From Sungkyunkwania multivorans (lineage in GTDB: Bacteria > Bacteroidota > Bacteroidia > Flavobacteriales > Flavobacteriaceae): DNA of 64,000 bases. The stretch is from NCBI RefSeq assembly GCF_042675645.1, contig NZ_JBHTJH010000017.1, forward strand, positions 124,001 through 188,000, given 5' to 3'. Under the pieces are notes generated by a model. The model was not told the origin of the DNA. It did not search any database and saw only the letters and a list, made by a program, of their open reading frames with translations. How positions within the stretch are numbered: the first letter of the stretch is position 1; every line of letters begins with the position of its first letter. Shown piece by piece: positions 8,767 through 17,387 of this stretch. The position numbers and the translations under genes were made by a program.

Positions 8767-9834
8767 ATGAAAATCACACATGTCTCATACGAACGTCTAG
8801 ATCTAAGGCTATCCGAACCTTACACCATTGCCTACGAAACAGTCTCTAAAACGGTAAACTTTATTCTGAAAATAGAAACTGACAAAGGCTTTGTAGGCTA
8901 TGGCTGCGCCGCCCCAGACCAAATTGTGACCGGTGAGACACCACAGCAGGCAGAACAAGAAATAAAGAATATCGTGCTTCCCTTTCTTAAAGGGAAAAAT
9001 CCGATGATGTCCTCAGAAATTCTTGCTGATCTAAAACCGTTGTTAAAAAGAAATTCGTCAGTTCTAGCCATGGTAGACATGGCCATATTGGATCTTGTGG
9101 CACGTAAATTAGACACCCCGCTTTACCAGTTTCTGGGTGGTTATCGACATCGTATTGCAACTAGCATTACCATTGGAATTTTGCCTCTAGCGGAAACGTT
9201 GAAAACGGCAGCCGAGTTTATAACACTAGGCTTTTCCATCATAAAACTGAAAGGAGGATTGTCTCTTGAGGAAGACATCGAAAAAATGGTTTGCTTACGG
9301 AAAAATTTCCCTACAATAGAACTGCGTTTTGATGGTAACCAAGGGTATTCTCCAGAGGAGGCCATTGCGTTCTACGAGCGCACAAAAAAAGTAGGAGTCG
9401 AATTCTTCGAGCAACCTACCAAGGTCGGATTGGACAATCATATTGGAAAGGTGACCGATGGAACTGATATCCCTATCATGGCCGATGAGAGCATCAAAAA
9501 TGTAAAAGACACCTTTAGACTTGCTCAGGGAGGGTATATCGATATGGTAAATATCAAGATCATGAAGGTGGGCGGTATCAGAGAAGCGATGCACATTAAT
9601 TCGGTCGCTCAAAGTGCTGGCTTGGAAGCCATGGTTGGCTGTATTGACGAGTGCAGCTTAGGAATTGCTGCAGGATTACATTTTGCGCTTTCCCGAAAAA
9701 ATGTCCGCTATGCCGATCTCGATGGTCATTTAGATATTTTGAATGATCCATTCAAAGGAATATTCAAGTTGAAAAAAGGAATTTTATATCCAAGTGATGC
9801 CTCGGGATTGGGGGCGATATCAAAACTTACATGA
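8767..9834 (+). CDS. enolase-superfamily dipeptide epimerase (DgcA-like)
   Basis: A 355-residue muconate-lactonizing subgroup enzyme. The catalytic pair is K160/K162 (KLK) and K264; metal ligands are D189 (RFDGNQ), E215 (FFEQP) and D240 (MADES). Near the C-terminus the D-x-D pair D317/D319 (YADLDG) is the signature that holds the free amino group in L-Ala-D/L-Glu-type dipeptide epimerases. The reaction is 1,1-proton transfer at an alpha carbon. It is the last gene of the operon, 23 bases after the creatininase gene. DgcA (N-acetyl-D-Glu racemase) is the alternative specificity suggested by the DUF1611 neighbour, but the D-x-D pair favours a substrate with a free amine. Confidence 0.85.
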   Translation: MKITHVSYERLDLRLSEPYTIAYETVSKTVNFILKIETDKGFVGYGCAAPDQIVTGETPQQAEQEIKNIVLPFLKGKNPMMSSEILADLKPLLKRNSSVLAMVDMAILDLVARKLDTPLYQFLGGYRHRIATSITIGILPLAETLKTAAEFITLGFSIIKLKGGLSLEEDIEKMVCLRKNFPTIELRFDGNQGYSPEEAIAFYERTKKVGVEFFEQPTKVGLDNHIGKVTDGTDIPIMADESIKNVKDTFRLAQGGYIDMVNIKIMKVGGIREAMHINSVAQSAGLEAMVGCIDECSLGIAAGLHFALSRKNVRYADLDGHLDILNDPFKGIFKLKKGILYPSDASGLGAISKLT

Positions 9835-9968
9835 ACCCATGCAATCTTAAATAATAGTAACTGGTCATGACCATTTTATTTGCACTGAATTGCCATGAGA
9901 AATAAGAAAAATGAATTACATAGACCCTATTCAAGACCTTTATTATCATCCCAACGATCTATTATACT

Positions 9969-10388
9969 ATGAAGCTTAAAAAAACGATTCATAAATGTCG
10001 TCTCCTTGCCTTCAAAGAGGAGAAGATCTTAGTATTACAAAAGGCAGGTTTTAAAAAAGAACTTTCCTTGCCCGGAGGCATTCAAAAGAAGAAAGAAACA
10101 GACTTCCATTCTTTGATACGGGAGGTGGACGAAGAGATCGGGGTACTTCTAAAAAAAGATGAGCTGTCTTACTTTGTTTCCAGAAAGAATATTACCAAAG
10201 AAAAAACGGAGGTCTATAAGCATTATTTTGTTGCAACAAGACCTCTGAAGAAGATCACACTGCTGGAACCAGAAAAGTTTAAACGCGTTTTATGGATTCC
10301 TTGGTATCAAGCATTGGAATATATGGATAAGGAGGATTGCAGTGCGGTTGCGATGTACTGCGATCAGTTCAGTAAGGCGGCCAACTAA
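9969..10388 (+). CDS. Nudix hydrolase
   Basis: A 139-residue single-domain protein with a complete Nudix box (G-x5-E-x7-REVDEEIG) at about residues 36-58. Nudix enzymes hydrolyse nucleoside diphosphates linked to another group, with Mg2+ bound by the REVDEE glutamates. The substrate cannot be read from the sequence. It follows the epimerase after 134 bases and may be a separate unit. A 22-codon reading frame (9911-9979) overlaps its start but has no other support. Confidence 0.88.
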   Translation: MKLKKTIHKCRLLAFKEEKILVLQKAGFKKELSLPGGIQKKKETDFHSLIREVDEEIGVLLKKDELSYFVSRKNITKEKTEVYKHYFVATRPLKKITLLEPEKFKRVLWIPWYQALEYMDKEDCSAVAMYCDQFSKAAN

Positions 10389-10523
10389 AAAAGAAAGTTG
10401 CAACTTGGACTTGGCCATGAAACACATTTATTAACGACAGAAACAGTTACCTTTAGTCACTCTAGACACAAATAGTGAAAAGGAACTATTTTTAGCATTC
10501 AAAAAATCATTAGCCATTGATAT

Positions 10524-12050
10524 ATGAAAACAAAGGACATCGAAAACATAGAGCTCAAGTTCCTCGACTTAAATGATTATCAAGAACTTAAAACTGCCAT
10601 GATATCGGCCTATACCAATATGCCGGGGTCATATTGGAAAGAGCATCATATTCAATCCCTTATCGAAAAATTCCCAGAGGGGCAGGTAGTTATAAAGATC
10701 AACGATCAGTTGGCCGGATGTGCACTTTCGATCATTGTAGACTATGACAGCTTTGATGATGATCATACATATAATGATATCACCGGCAATTATACCTTCA
10801 AGACCCATACGGATGATGGTGATGTTCTTTATGGAATAGATGTCTTTATCAAACCAGAGTTCCGAGGGTTGCGACTAGGACGAAGGCTTTATGACTATCG
10901 AAAGGAAATTGCCGAAAAACTAAATTTGAGAGGAATCGTCTTCGGTGGTAGAATCCCCAATTATCACAAGTATGCGGATACGATATCCCCCAAAGAATAT
11001 ATTGCCAAAGTAAGGAGAAAAGAAATACAAGACCCTGTCTTAAACTTTCAAATTGCCAATGACTTCCATCCCATAAGAGTGTTGAAAGGATATTTGGAAG
11101 GCGATGAGGCCTCTGGGGAGTACGCGATACTCATGGAGTGGGATAATATCTACTACAAAAAGCCTTCAAAAAAGGCAGCTATCAAAAAGAGGGTGGTTCG
11201 CCTTGGTTTGATCCAATGGCAGATGCGACCTTATAAAAATTTGGAAGAGCTCCTTAATCAGGCTGAATATTTCGTTGATGCCCTTGCCGGATATCGTTCA
11301 GACTTTGCATTGTTCCCAGAGTTTTTCAACGCTCCTCTTATGGCCAAGGACAATCATTTGAGCACTCCAGAGGCCATCAGAGAACTCGCCAAGCATACCG
11401 AGGCCATTGTTAACAAATTCTCTGAATTTTCTATTACCTATAATATAAACATCATTTCTGGGAGTATGCCCGAAATACGAGATGGTCGTCTATACAATGT
11501 TGGGTATCTGTGCAGAAGAGATGGTACGATCGACCGCTATGAAAAATTGCATGTCACCCCAGACGAGGCCAAAGTATGGGGAATGCAGGGAGGAAGACAG
11601 ATCAAGGCATTTGACACCGATTGTGGCAAGATCGGCGTGCTCATCTGCTATGATTCCGAATTTCCAGAATTGAGCAGACTATTGGCCGATGAGGGTATGG
11701 ATATTTTGTTCGTCCCCTTTTTAACGGATACCCAAAATGGATATTCTCGGGTGCGTAACTGCTCGCAGGCTCGTGCCATAGAAAATGAATGCTATGTTGC
11801 CATCGCAGGAAGTGTTGGGAATTTACCAAACGTAGAGAATATGGATATTCAATTCGCGCAATCCATGGTATTCACCCCTTGCGATTTTTCGTTTCCAACT
11901 AACGGGATAAAAGCAGAGGCAACCCCAAATACAGAGATGATCCTCATTGCAGATGTAGATATTGACCTACTTCGGGAATTGCATCAATTCGGCGCAGTAA
12001 AAAATCTTAAGGACAGAAGGACCGACCTTTTTGAGCTTAAGAAGAAATAA
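10524..12050 (+). CDS. GNAT acetyltransferase-carbon-nitrogen hydrolase fusion
   Basis: A 508-residue two-domain protein. Residues 1-215 form a GNAT fold with the acetyl-CoA loop in VFIKPEFRGLRLGRRL (107-122). Residues 225-505 form a nitrilase-superfamily domain with the Glu-Lys-Cys triad E266 (FPEFF), K341 (YEKLHVTP) and C375 (LICYDSEFPE). This fusion is known in Bacteroidota and is usually annotated as bifunctional, although substrates are not established. It would acylate an amine and hydrolyse an amide or nitrile of a related compound. The SET-domain gene follows after 66 bases, and the pair is likely a unit. Both active sites look intact. Confidence 0.87.
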   Translation: MKTKDIENIELKFLDLNDYQELKTAMISAYTNMPGSYWKEHHIQSLIEKFPEGQVVIKINDQLAGCALSIIVDYDSFDDDHTYNDITGNYTFKTHTDDGDVLYGIDVFIKPEFRGLRLGRRLYDYRKEIAEKLNLRGIVFGGRIPNYHKYADTISPKEYIAKVRRKEIQDPVLNFQIANDFHPIRVLKGYLEGDEASGEYAILMEWDNIYYKKPSKKAAIKKRVVRLGLIQWQMRPYKNLEELLNQAEYFVDALAGYRSDFALFPEFFNAPLMAKDNHLSTPEAIRELAKHTEAIVNKFSEFSITYNINIISGSMPEIRDGRLYNVGYLCRRDGTIDRYEKLHVTPDEAKVWGMQGGRQIKAFDTDCGKIGVLICYDSEFPELSRLLADEGMDILFVPFLTDTQNGYSRVRNCSQARAIENECYVAIAGSVGNLPNVENMDIQFAQSMVFTPCDFSFPTNGIKAEATPNTEMILIADVDIDLLRELHQFGAVKNLKDRRTDLFELKKK

Positions 12051-12116
12051 ATATGGGCAAATTCAGTCATGAAGCTCGCAAGAAAATTTAGATCTAAAGC
12101 ATATTAGTAACTAATA

Positions 12117-12704
12117 ATGATACATCCACATACAGAAATCAAATATATAGGTGAAGAGATAGGCTATGGAGTCATCGCAACCGATTTTATCCCGAAAGGA
12201 ACCATCACTTGGGTCCTTGATAAGTTTGATCGCGAATTTACCCCCGCTGAATTCGATGAGCTGGAGCCCATTTATAAAGATATTTTAGATACCTATGCTT
12301 ATAAGAACAACCAAGGTAATTTGGTCCTATGCTGGGATAATGCCAGGTTTGTGAATCATAGCTTTAGATCCAATTGCCTCACCACGGCCTACAATTTTGA
12401 ACTGGCGGTAAGAGATATTCATCCTGGAGAGCAACTTACCGATGACTACGGCTATCTCAATATAGATAGACCATTTAGAGGTATCGATGAAGGCACCAAG
12501 CGAAAGACAGTCTATCCTAATGATTTGTTGAAGTATCACAAAGTCTGGGATGCACAACTTAGATCCGCCTTCGGTAATTTTTCTAAGGTAAATCAACCGT
12601 TAAGGTCGCTTATACGCGAAGATGTCTGGAGAACTGCCCTACAAATCGAAAATGGCGAGATCGAAATGCAATCTATCTTGACGAATTATCATTTTAATCA
12701 ATAA
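12117..12704 (+). CDS. SET-domain protein (lysine methyltransferase-like)
   Basis: A 195-residue protein with a minimal SET core. GYGVIATDFIPKGT (16-29) is the SET-N motif, FVNHSFRSNC (78-87) carries the N-H-S pseudoknot residues that bind S-adenosylmethionine, and LTDDYGY (107-113) supplies the catalytic tyrosine. A helical extension follows, without a Cys-rich post-SET zinc site. Bacterial SET proteins methylate lysines of cytoplasmic proteins, but the target is unknown. It sits just downstream of the GNAT-nitrilase fusion on the same strand. Confidence 0.85.
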   Translation: MIHPHTEIKYIGEEIGYGVIATDFIPKGTITWVLDKFDREFTPAEFDELEPIYKDILDTYAYKNNQGNLVLCWDNARFVNHSFRSNCLTTAYNFELAVRDIHPGEQLTDDYGYLNIDRPFRGIDEGTKRKTVYPNDLLKYHKVWDAQLRSAFGNFSKVNQPLRSLIREDVWRTALQIENGEIEMQSILTNYHFNQ

Positions 12705-12944
12705 TTGAATAAGACGAAAATGATGGAAGCTTCAAACAGACTCCTTCAGACCCTCCTCTAAAATTTACGCATAAGAAATATTTGGACATCAAGTCTGTGC
12801 CACTTGCAGACCGGTTTTGTCATTAGTTGAAAAAATGGTGGTCCATAGTGTGACCTCATCATATTTTGCGTGTCTCAATTATAGTTTCAACAAGGATGAA
12901 ACCCCTGTTGAACAAGATGAATAAGAACCTTTAAACTCATAAAA

Positions 12945-13316
12945 ATGAAAACATTAAAATTATTGCCCCTCTTTCTAGTCGCTTTCTTGTTTTGCAATTA
13001 TACCGCAGTAGCGCAAGAAGAGGAAGAGGATGAAGAAGATGAGGTCGTCGAAGAAGTCGCAACGAGGATCATTGGCACGTACACAGGTGTTGAGGATGGT
13101 GCATTTGTGTTCACCCATGAAGATGAGAATGGAGAAGAAAACACTATCAGCTTTGAAAAAGTATCTCCCTTGCTAAAAGGAATGTATGATCTGAGCGATA
13201 AAAAGCTGGTTGGAAAAAAGTTTCAGATCGAATACATCACAGAAAATGTTGTGGACGAGGATGACGAAGAGATGTTGACAAGCGAGCGGACAATTATTTC
13301 ATTGACGAAGCTTTAA
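12945..13316 (+). CDS. small acidic exported protein
   Basis: A 123-residue protein with a clear Sec signal peptide (MKTLKLLPLFLVAFLFC, cleavage after AVAQ), then a run of Glu and Asp (about residues 25-36) and a small beta-rich domain. No family recognised. The acidic run could bind cations or be a flexible linker. It is followed after 134 bases by a very strong terminator. Confidence 0.72.
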   Translation: MKTLKLLPLFLVAFLFCNYTAVAQEEEEDEEDEVVEEVATRIIGTYTGVEDGAFVFTHEDENGEENTISFEKVSPLLKGMYDLSDKKLVGKKFQIEYITENVVDEDDEEMLTSERTIISLTKL

Positions 13317-13450
13317 ACTTTTGCCGAAAAGATAGGAACGTATTGATGACATACTTGAATGCATCTTCGATGGGGATAATACAGCCTATTATAATACATC
13401 TTTTGATGAGATCTCATCGCTAAATGCAAATTTTTAAGACTTCCTAAAAA

Positions 13451-13485
13451 AGAAGGCGCCCGTCAAATGACGGGCGCCTTCTTTT
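13451..13485 (+). terminator. strong intrinsic terminator
   Basis: A 15-bp perfect GC-rich stem (AGAAGGCGCCCGTCA and its complement) with a two-base loop, flanked by an A run before and TTTT after. It ends the unit containing the acidic exported protein and may work in both directions. Confidence 0.88.
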
Positions 13486-13567
13486 AAACTCGGTTAAAAT
13501 TTATCGCTTCCGAGAGGCCAAGATCAATGAGAGCTAGGCGCTATAGAATAACATTTTTTAAAGAAAA

Positions 13568-13589
13568 AGCCAGAATCTCAATTCTGGCT
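13568..13589 (-). terminator. intrinsic terminator for the 13.7 kb gene
   Basis: An AGCCAGAAT/ATTCTGGCT stem with a short loop. On the minus strand it is followed by TTTTTCTTT, just downstream of the stop of the 13703-13972 gene. Confidence 0.7.
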
Positions 13590-13702
13590 TCAAACATCCC
13601 ACATTTATCAATATGGTACTGTTTCATCAATCAACTCACCAATTATTATGTCTAGATAAAGTATATTCTTATGACACCGATTTAATTTCTAGGTCACCTA
13701 TT

Positions 13703-13972
13703 TTAACAAAATTCTGCGTCACAATTGCCATTTTCGTTTTTTGGAGGGAAAAAGTTATCATCATATACCCCACTGATAATATTCTCGATCTGTTCTGTTT
13801 TGACGAAAAATACGGTGTCGTTCAATACAAAGCGAACCCGATCACCCAGTTCCTCATGCACCTCTTTAAAACTTATCACATCGCTTTCTTTAAAACCATC
13901 TTTATATATCATTGCGATGGCTTTGATCATTTCGTTGGATAGGTAGCTAAAATCGACTTCTAATTTTTTCAT
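13703..13972 (-). CDS. hypothetical protein, 89 aa
   Basis: A small soluble protein starting MKKLEVDFSYLSNEMIK. The ATG at 13972 is chosen over a GTG/ATG extension to 14029, which adds a Cys/Trp-rich segment unlike the rest. It contains an alpha-helical first half (KEVHEELGDRVRF in the centre) and an acidic Phe-Phe-Pro-Pro C-terminal segment. It is not recognised. It lies downstream of the alternative sigma factor on the same strand, about 300 bases away, and has its own terminator. Confidence 0.55.
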   Translation of the reverse strand: MKKLEVDFSYLSNEMIKAIAMIYKDGFKESDVISFKEVHEELGDRVRFVLNDTVFFVKTEQIENIISGVYDDNFFPPKNENGNCDAEFC

Positions 13973-14274
13973 AGCATCTAATTTATATCTAATTCTTAGA
14001 CACCAATAAATCAGATTTGTCACTATCACGTTAAAACATTAAAGATCACAGGATATCCATTTTGCTTCACGACCAACTTATATAGAAATGATCTTACATA
14101 ATGAACCGCTGAAATACTATTTTGATCCTGGGCACCCTTTACATTAGAAAAAACATAGATTAGCGACTTTGTCAGTTTTTCGCCATGACTTAAATGATAT
14201 TCTCTTTATCGTGACCAAGCTTGCCTTGCGCTCCTTTTGGCACCTGACCGATCTGACCTTTTGGAAAAAGGTGC
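13973..14274. other. intergenic stretch
   Basis: About 300 AT-rich bases between the small gene and the sigma factor on the minus strand. No convincing promoter, terminator or coding frame seen. Confidence 0.4.
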
Positions 14275-15141
14275 TTATTCCAAATATACTTTTAGAAATT
14301 CCATTTTGGAACAGTTCCTTAAACGGTCCAAAGCTTTTATTTTTATTTGTCGTACCCTTTCTGTGGTAAGATCTAGATGATGCGCGATTTGATCTAATGC
14401 GAGGGAATTATTTGTTCCAATACCGAAGTACATTTTGATGATGTAGGCCTCACGGTAGGACAAAACATCAAAGATACTATCCAAGTCCATTTTCAACGAT
14501 TGTTCGATCAGTTTTTCTTCTGGACTACCAAGATCTTTGGATTGTATTCTTTCGTGTAAGTTCACCTCTCCATCCCCAACTTTCAGGGGTTCATCCATCG
14601 AAATGGGCCATGAAGAATGACTTAGGCAAAATTGAATCTCTGACAATGAGAAATCGATCAATTCTGCCATTTCTTCCGCGGTAGGCCTTCTTTGGTAGAT
14701 CTGTTCAAAATCGGAAGAGGCGTTGTTCATCTTCCTCATCGCATTTATTTTGTTCGAGGGCAATCTAACCATCCTTGATTTTTCGGTAAGTGCCCGCATT
14801 ATTCCTTGACGTATCCACCAAACCGCAAAGGAAATGAATTTGAATCCTCGTTTCTCATCAAATTTTGTTGCCGCTTTGACCAATCCAAGATTTCCTTCAT
14901 TAATTAGATCATGAAGATTAAGTCCTCTGGACTGGTATTGTTTGGCAACGGATATGACAAATCGTAAATTGGAAATTACCAACTTTTCCTTTGCTTGTTC
15001 ATCCCCGTTTCTAATTCGTTCCGCCAGATCGACCTCCTCCTCTTCCGTGATCATCGGGATCCGGCTTATCTCACTCAGATATCTTGAAAGCGAGGGGCTC
15101 TCAATTTTTGTGAGCTGTTTCGGTATTGACAGAGACCTCAT
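14275..15141 (-). CDS. second RpoD-type sigma-70 factor
   Basis: A 288-residue group 2-like sigma factor. Region 1.2 covers about 15-45 (SLSRYLSEISRIPMITEEEE), region 2 has NLRFVISVAKQYQ, LHDLINEGNLGLVKA and FKFISFAVWWIRQGI, and region 4 ends with LDLTTERVRQIKIKALDRL, the -35-element helix-turn-helix. Region 1.1 is absent. The Bacteroidota housekeeping RpoD is of similar length, but this copy is clearly divergent (for example ITEEEEVDLAERIRNG and the linker SSDFEQIYQRRPTAEEM), so it is probably an alternative factor. Its start overlaps the stop of the small gene upstream by 4 bases (ATGA), which itself overlaps the S21-like gene, giving a translationally coupled three-gene operon. Confidence 0.9.
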   Translation of the reverse strand: MRSLSIPKQLTKIESPSLSRYLSEISRIPMITEEEEVDLAERIRNGDEQAKEKLVISNLRFVISVAKQYQSRGLNLHDLINEGNLGLVKAATKFDEKRGFKFISFAVWWIRQGIMRALTEKSRMVRLPSNKINAMRKMNNASSDFEQIYQRRPTAEEMAELIDFSLSEIQFCLSHSSWPISMDEPLKVGDGEVNLHERIQSKDLGSPEEKLIEQSLKMDLDSIFDVLSYREAYIIKMYFGIGTNNSLALDQIAHHLDLTTERVRQIKIKALDRLRNCSKMEFLKVYLE

Positions 15142-15296
15142 CGTGTTTGTTTTTTTACCAATGAAAGCCTCGTAGCGTTCGGCTTTTCATATTTCGCTAT
15201 CTCTCTGATTATCTGCCGGATACTTTTATAGGGTATTTTGTCATTATCGACTATGGCGACAAGGTTCAAGTGTTGATACATAAAGTCATTCCTCAT
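15138..15296 (-). CDS. small protein between S21 paralogue and sigma factor (52 aa)
   Basis: The frame runs from the ATG at 15296 (or an internal ATG at 15281, giving 47 aa) to a TGA that overlaps the sigma factor start. The sequence opens MYQHLNLVAIVDNDKI from the internal start and ends in a basic tail (RLSLVKKQTR). It has no membrane segment. Tight overlaps on both sides (11 bases with the S21-like gene if the first ATG is used, 4 bases with sigma) argue that it is real. Function unknown: a sigma-regulator or an adaptor is possible. Too small for most automatic gene finders. Confidence 0.6.
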   Translation of the reverse strand: MRNDFMYQHLNLVAIVDNDKIPYKSIRQIIREIAKYEKPNATRLSLVKKQTR

Positions 15297-15480
15297 TCTT
15301 TCTGAAATATTCATTTCGATATATCGCCTTTTCCAAACCCTCTCGCTTCTCCCTAGACTTTTTGATAAATTCTCGGTTCTCTTTAATACGTTTCAACTGT
15401 TGGGTCTTCCGTACCTTATTCCTATACTTTTTTAAGGCTCTTTCTATGTTCTCGCCAGGTAGTATCTTAATTATTAACAT
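15286..15480 (-). CDS. divergent ribosomal protein bS21 paralogue
   Basis: 64 residues, the size of bS21. The start MLIIKILPGENIERALKKYRN matches the Bacteroidota S21 opening (MLII-x-V-x-x-GENI-x-RALK-x-Y), followed by the basic helix KVRKTQQLKRIKENREF. The second half (SREKREGLEKAIYRNEYF) aligns with the KR-x-x-x-x-x-KA-x-Y region, but several positions differ from the usual housekeeping copy. bS21 sits at the 30S platform near the anti-Shine-Dalgarno and influences start-site choice. A second copy heading an operon with a sigma factor suggests a specialised ribosome. No Shine-Dalgarno precedes the ATG. Confidence 0.82.
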   Translation of the reverse strand: MLIIKILPGENIERALKKYRNKVRKTQQLKRIKENREFIKKSREKREGLEKAIYRNEYFRKNEE

Positions 15481-16169
15481 ATTGTATCTTATTTATGATG
15501 TTTCTTTAATCTGGGCACCTCGGGGTGAATTGTTGAAAAGTGTATTGTCCTTTTATATCAAAATGGATGTTCCGCGAAAAACTATGCTTTGGACTTTGGC
15601 CTTGACGGTCTTTGAAACGTGGATATTGGCCCAAGTAAAAAATAACTAAGAAGCGGGCCTTGAGAATTGGAAACGGATAAAGGAATGGGCTATCTTTTTT
15701 ATTTAGTGATCAACGCAATTGTCATCGATAATCCTTGATATGTCGTAAAGGAAAGGATTTAAGTTGGAATCAAACTGTTTTATTCCTTTTATTTATCAGA
15801 TCCCTTTTTATTTTGTGATGTATGAAACAAATTTTAATTCTGATCGATATGTGTTGGCGCTTACACCAATAGAACATATCATTCGTAAGATGCTTATTAT
15901 CAATATTTAACACGAAATTTGGAAAATACTCTTCAAACTAGCAGTATATTCGCAAAAGTTAAAGTTAAGAAAGCCCAGATTTATTTAGTCTTATCAGATT
16001 CTCGATTCATTTTCAGCTCTCTCCCTTTTAAATTCATTATCAAGTAACATTTTTAAGCCCAATGTGAGGTTATTGGGACTTGTTAGGACATAATTTATCA
16101 TAGTCCCTACGATCCATTAATTATTCAAGATGTCACGACAATTGAGCTTATCATTATCTCTTATATCAA
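15481..16169. other. long intergenic stretch between divergent units
   Basis: About 690 bases between the S21-like operon (minus) and the desaturase gene (plus). It is AT-rich with many short stop-interrupted frames. It should hold both promoters, but I could not find a good TAnnTTTG box for either. Frames on the plus strand near 15564-15649 are too short and unlike protein to call. Confidence 0.45.
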
Positions 16170-17300
16170 ATGTGGAAAAAAGATCAAACCACGATTAGCG
16201 ACGTTAAAAAACCAAAATTTTCAAAACGAGCAAACTCTGATTTCTCAAAAATACTGAGGAACAGGGTAAACAATTATTTCAAAACAAACAATATTAGCAA
16301 GCATGCAAACAAGAGCATGATCAGCAAGACCATCGTTATGCTAACGGTCTTTTTTGTGCCATTGGTTCTAATTAATATTGGTGTTGTCACCGTTCCTTGG
16401 CTCCTTTTCGCCTTATACATAATCAGTGGAATTGGAATGGCCGGAATCGGTATGGGCATCATGCACGATGCCAATCATGGTTCGTACTCCAAAAATCGAA
16501 AAGTGAATAAGTATCTTGGCTATACAATGAATTTGATAGGTGCAAATGCGAATGTTTGGAAGATCCAGCATAACGTACTGCACCATTCCTATACCAATAT
16601 AGAAGGGGCAGATGATGATATAAACGCTCCTTTTTTCCTTCGCTTTTCACCGCATGCAAAAAAAAATAGCATCCATAGGTTTCAACACTTGTACGTGTGG
16701 TTCTTTTATGGTCTTTCTACAGTTTCTTGGGTTACTGCCAAGGACTTTCTCAGGCTTTTCCGCTACAGAAAAATGGGGTTCTTGAACAAGAAAAATCAAT
16801 TCAGAGATGAATTGATAAAGATGGCCAGTTGGAAGCTACTATATTATTCATATGCCTTAATATTACCCTTGATAATGGTACCGTTGGCACCATGGATGAT
16901 CATCTTGGCCTTCATTAGTATGCACTTTGTAACAGGTTTACTGATCAGCATCATATTTCAAGTGGCACATATCATGCCCAGTACTGAATTTCCTCTTCCC
17001 GATAAAGATGGAATTGTCGAAGGTGACTGGTTTGCGCACCAATTGGCCACAACAACGAATTTTGCGCCAAAAAGCAAGTTTTTCTCTTGGCTTATAGGTG
17101 GGTTGAATTATCAAATAGAACATCATTTGTTACCCAATATTTGTCACATACATTATAAAAGAATATCAGGTATCGTCGCCGATACTGCCAAGGAATACGG
17201 CATGCCCTATCATACAAAACGGACATTTGCTGCCGCCATCATGGCCCATATTGGAGTTTTACGAAAGTTGGGCAAAATGCAGCCTATTCCTGTGAGATAA
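16170..17300 (+). CDS. membrane fatty-acid desaturase (front-end/acyl-lipid type)
   Basis: A 376-residue integral membrane di-iron desaturase. The three histidine boxes are HDANH (99-103), HNVLHH (134-139) and QIEHH (315-319); the Q in the third box is the mark of delta-6-like front-end desaturases. Hydrophobic pairs lie at about 55-96 and 227-265. No cytochrome b5 domain is fused. It introduces a double bond into lipid acyl chains at the inner membrane using an external ferredoxin-type donor, and such enzymes often act in membrane fluidity at low temperature. The cold-shock gene follows after about 90 bases on the same strand, which supports that reading. Confidence 0.9.
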   Translation: MWKKDQTTISDVKKPKFSKRANSDFSKILRNRVNNYFKTNNISKHANKSMISKTIVMLTVFFVPLVLINIGVVTVPWLLFALYIISGIGMAGIGMGIMHDANHGSYSKNRKVNKYLGYTMNLIGANANVWKIQHNVLHHSYTNIEGADDDINAPFFLRFSPHAKKNSIHRFQHLYVWFFYGLSTVSWVTAKDFLRLFRYRKMGFLNKKNQFRDELIKMASWKLLYYSYALILPLIMVPLAPWMIILAFISMHFVTGLLISIIFQVAHIMPSTEFPLPDKDGIVEGDWFAHQLATTTNFAPKSKFFSWLIGGLNYQIEHHLLPNICHIHYKRISGIVADTAKEYGMPYHTKRTFAAAIMAHIGVLRKLGKMQPIPVR

Positions 17301-17387
17301 AAGTTGGAATCTAAAAACAATAAACTTAAGAACATGAATATTATAAAACGAACATTGAATAAAATAGCAAACAAGAGATCGAAAGCA

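Larger units (their letters stand above)
13317..13702. other. intergenic stretch with two hairpins
   Basis: About 390 bases separating convergent genes. It holds the strong plus-strand terminator at 13451 and the minus-strand terminator at 13568, and otherwise no convincing coding frame. Confidence 0.6.

Noticed and set aside
9911..9979. 22-codon frame overlapping the Nudix start
   Set aside because: Too short, no motif or promoter, and it can be explained by chance.
15362..15649. 95-codon plus-strand frame opposite the S21-like gene
   Set aside because: It is mostly antisense to a better gene and has no start signal.
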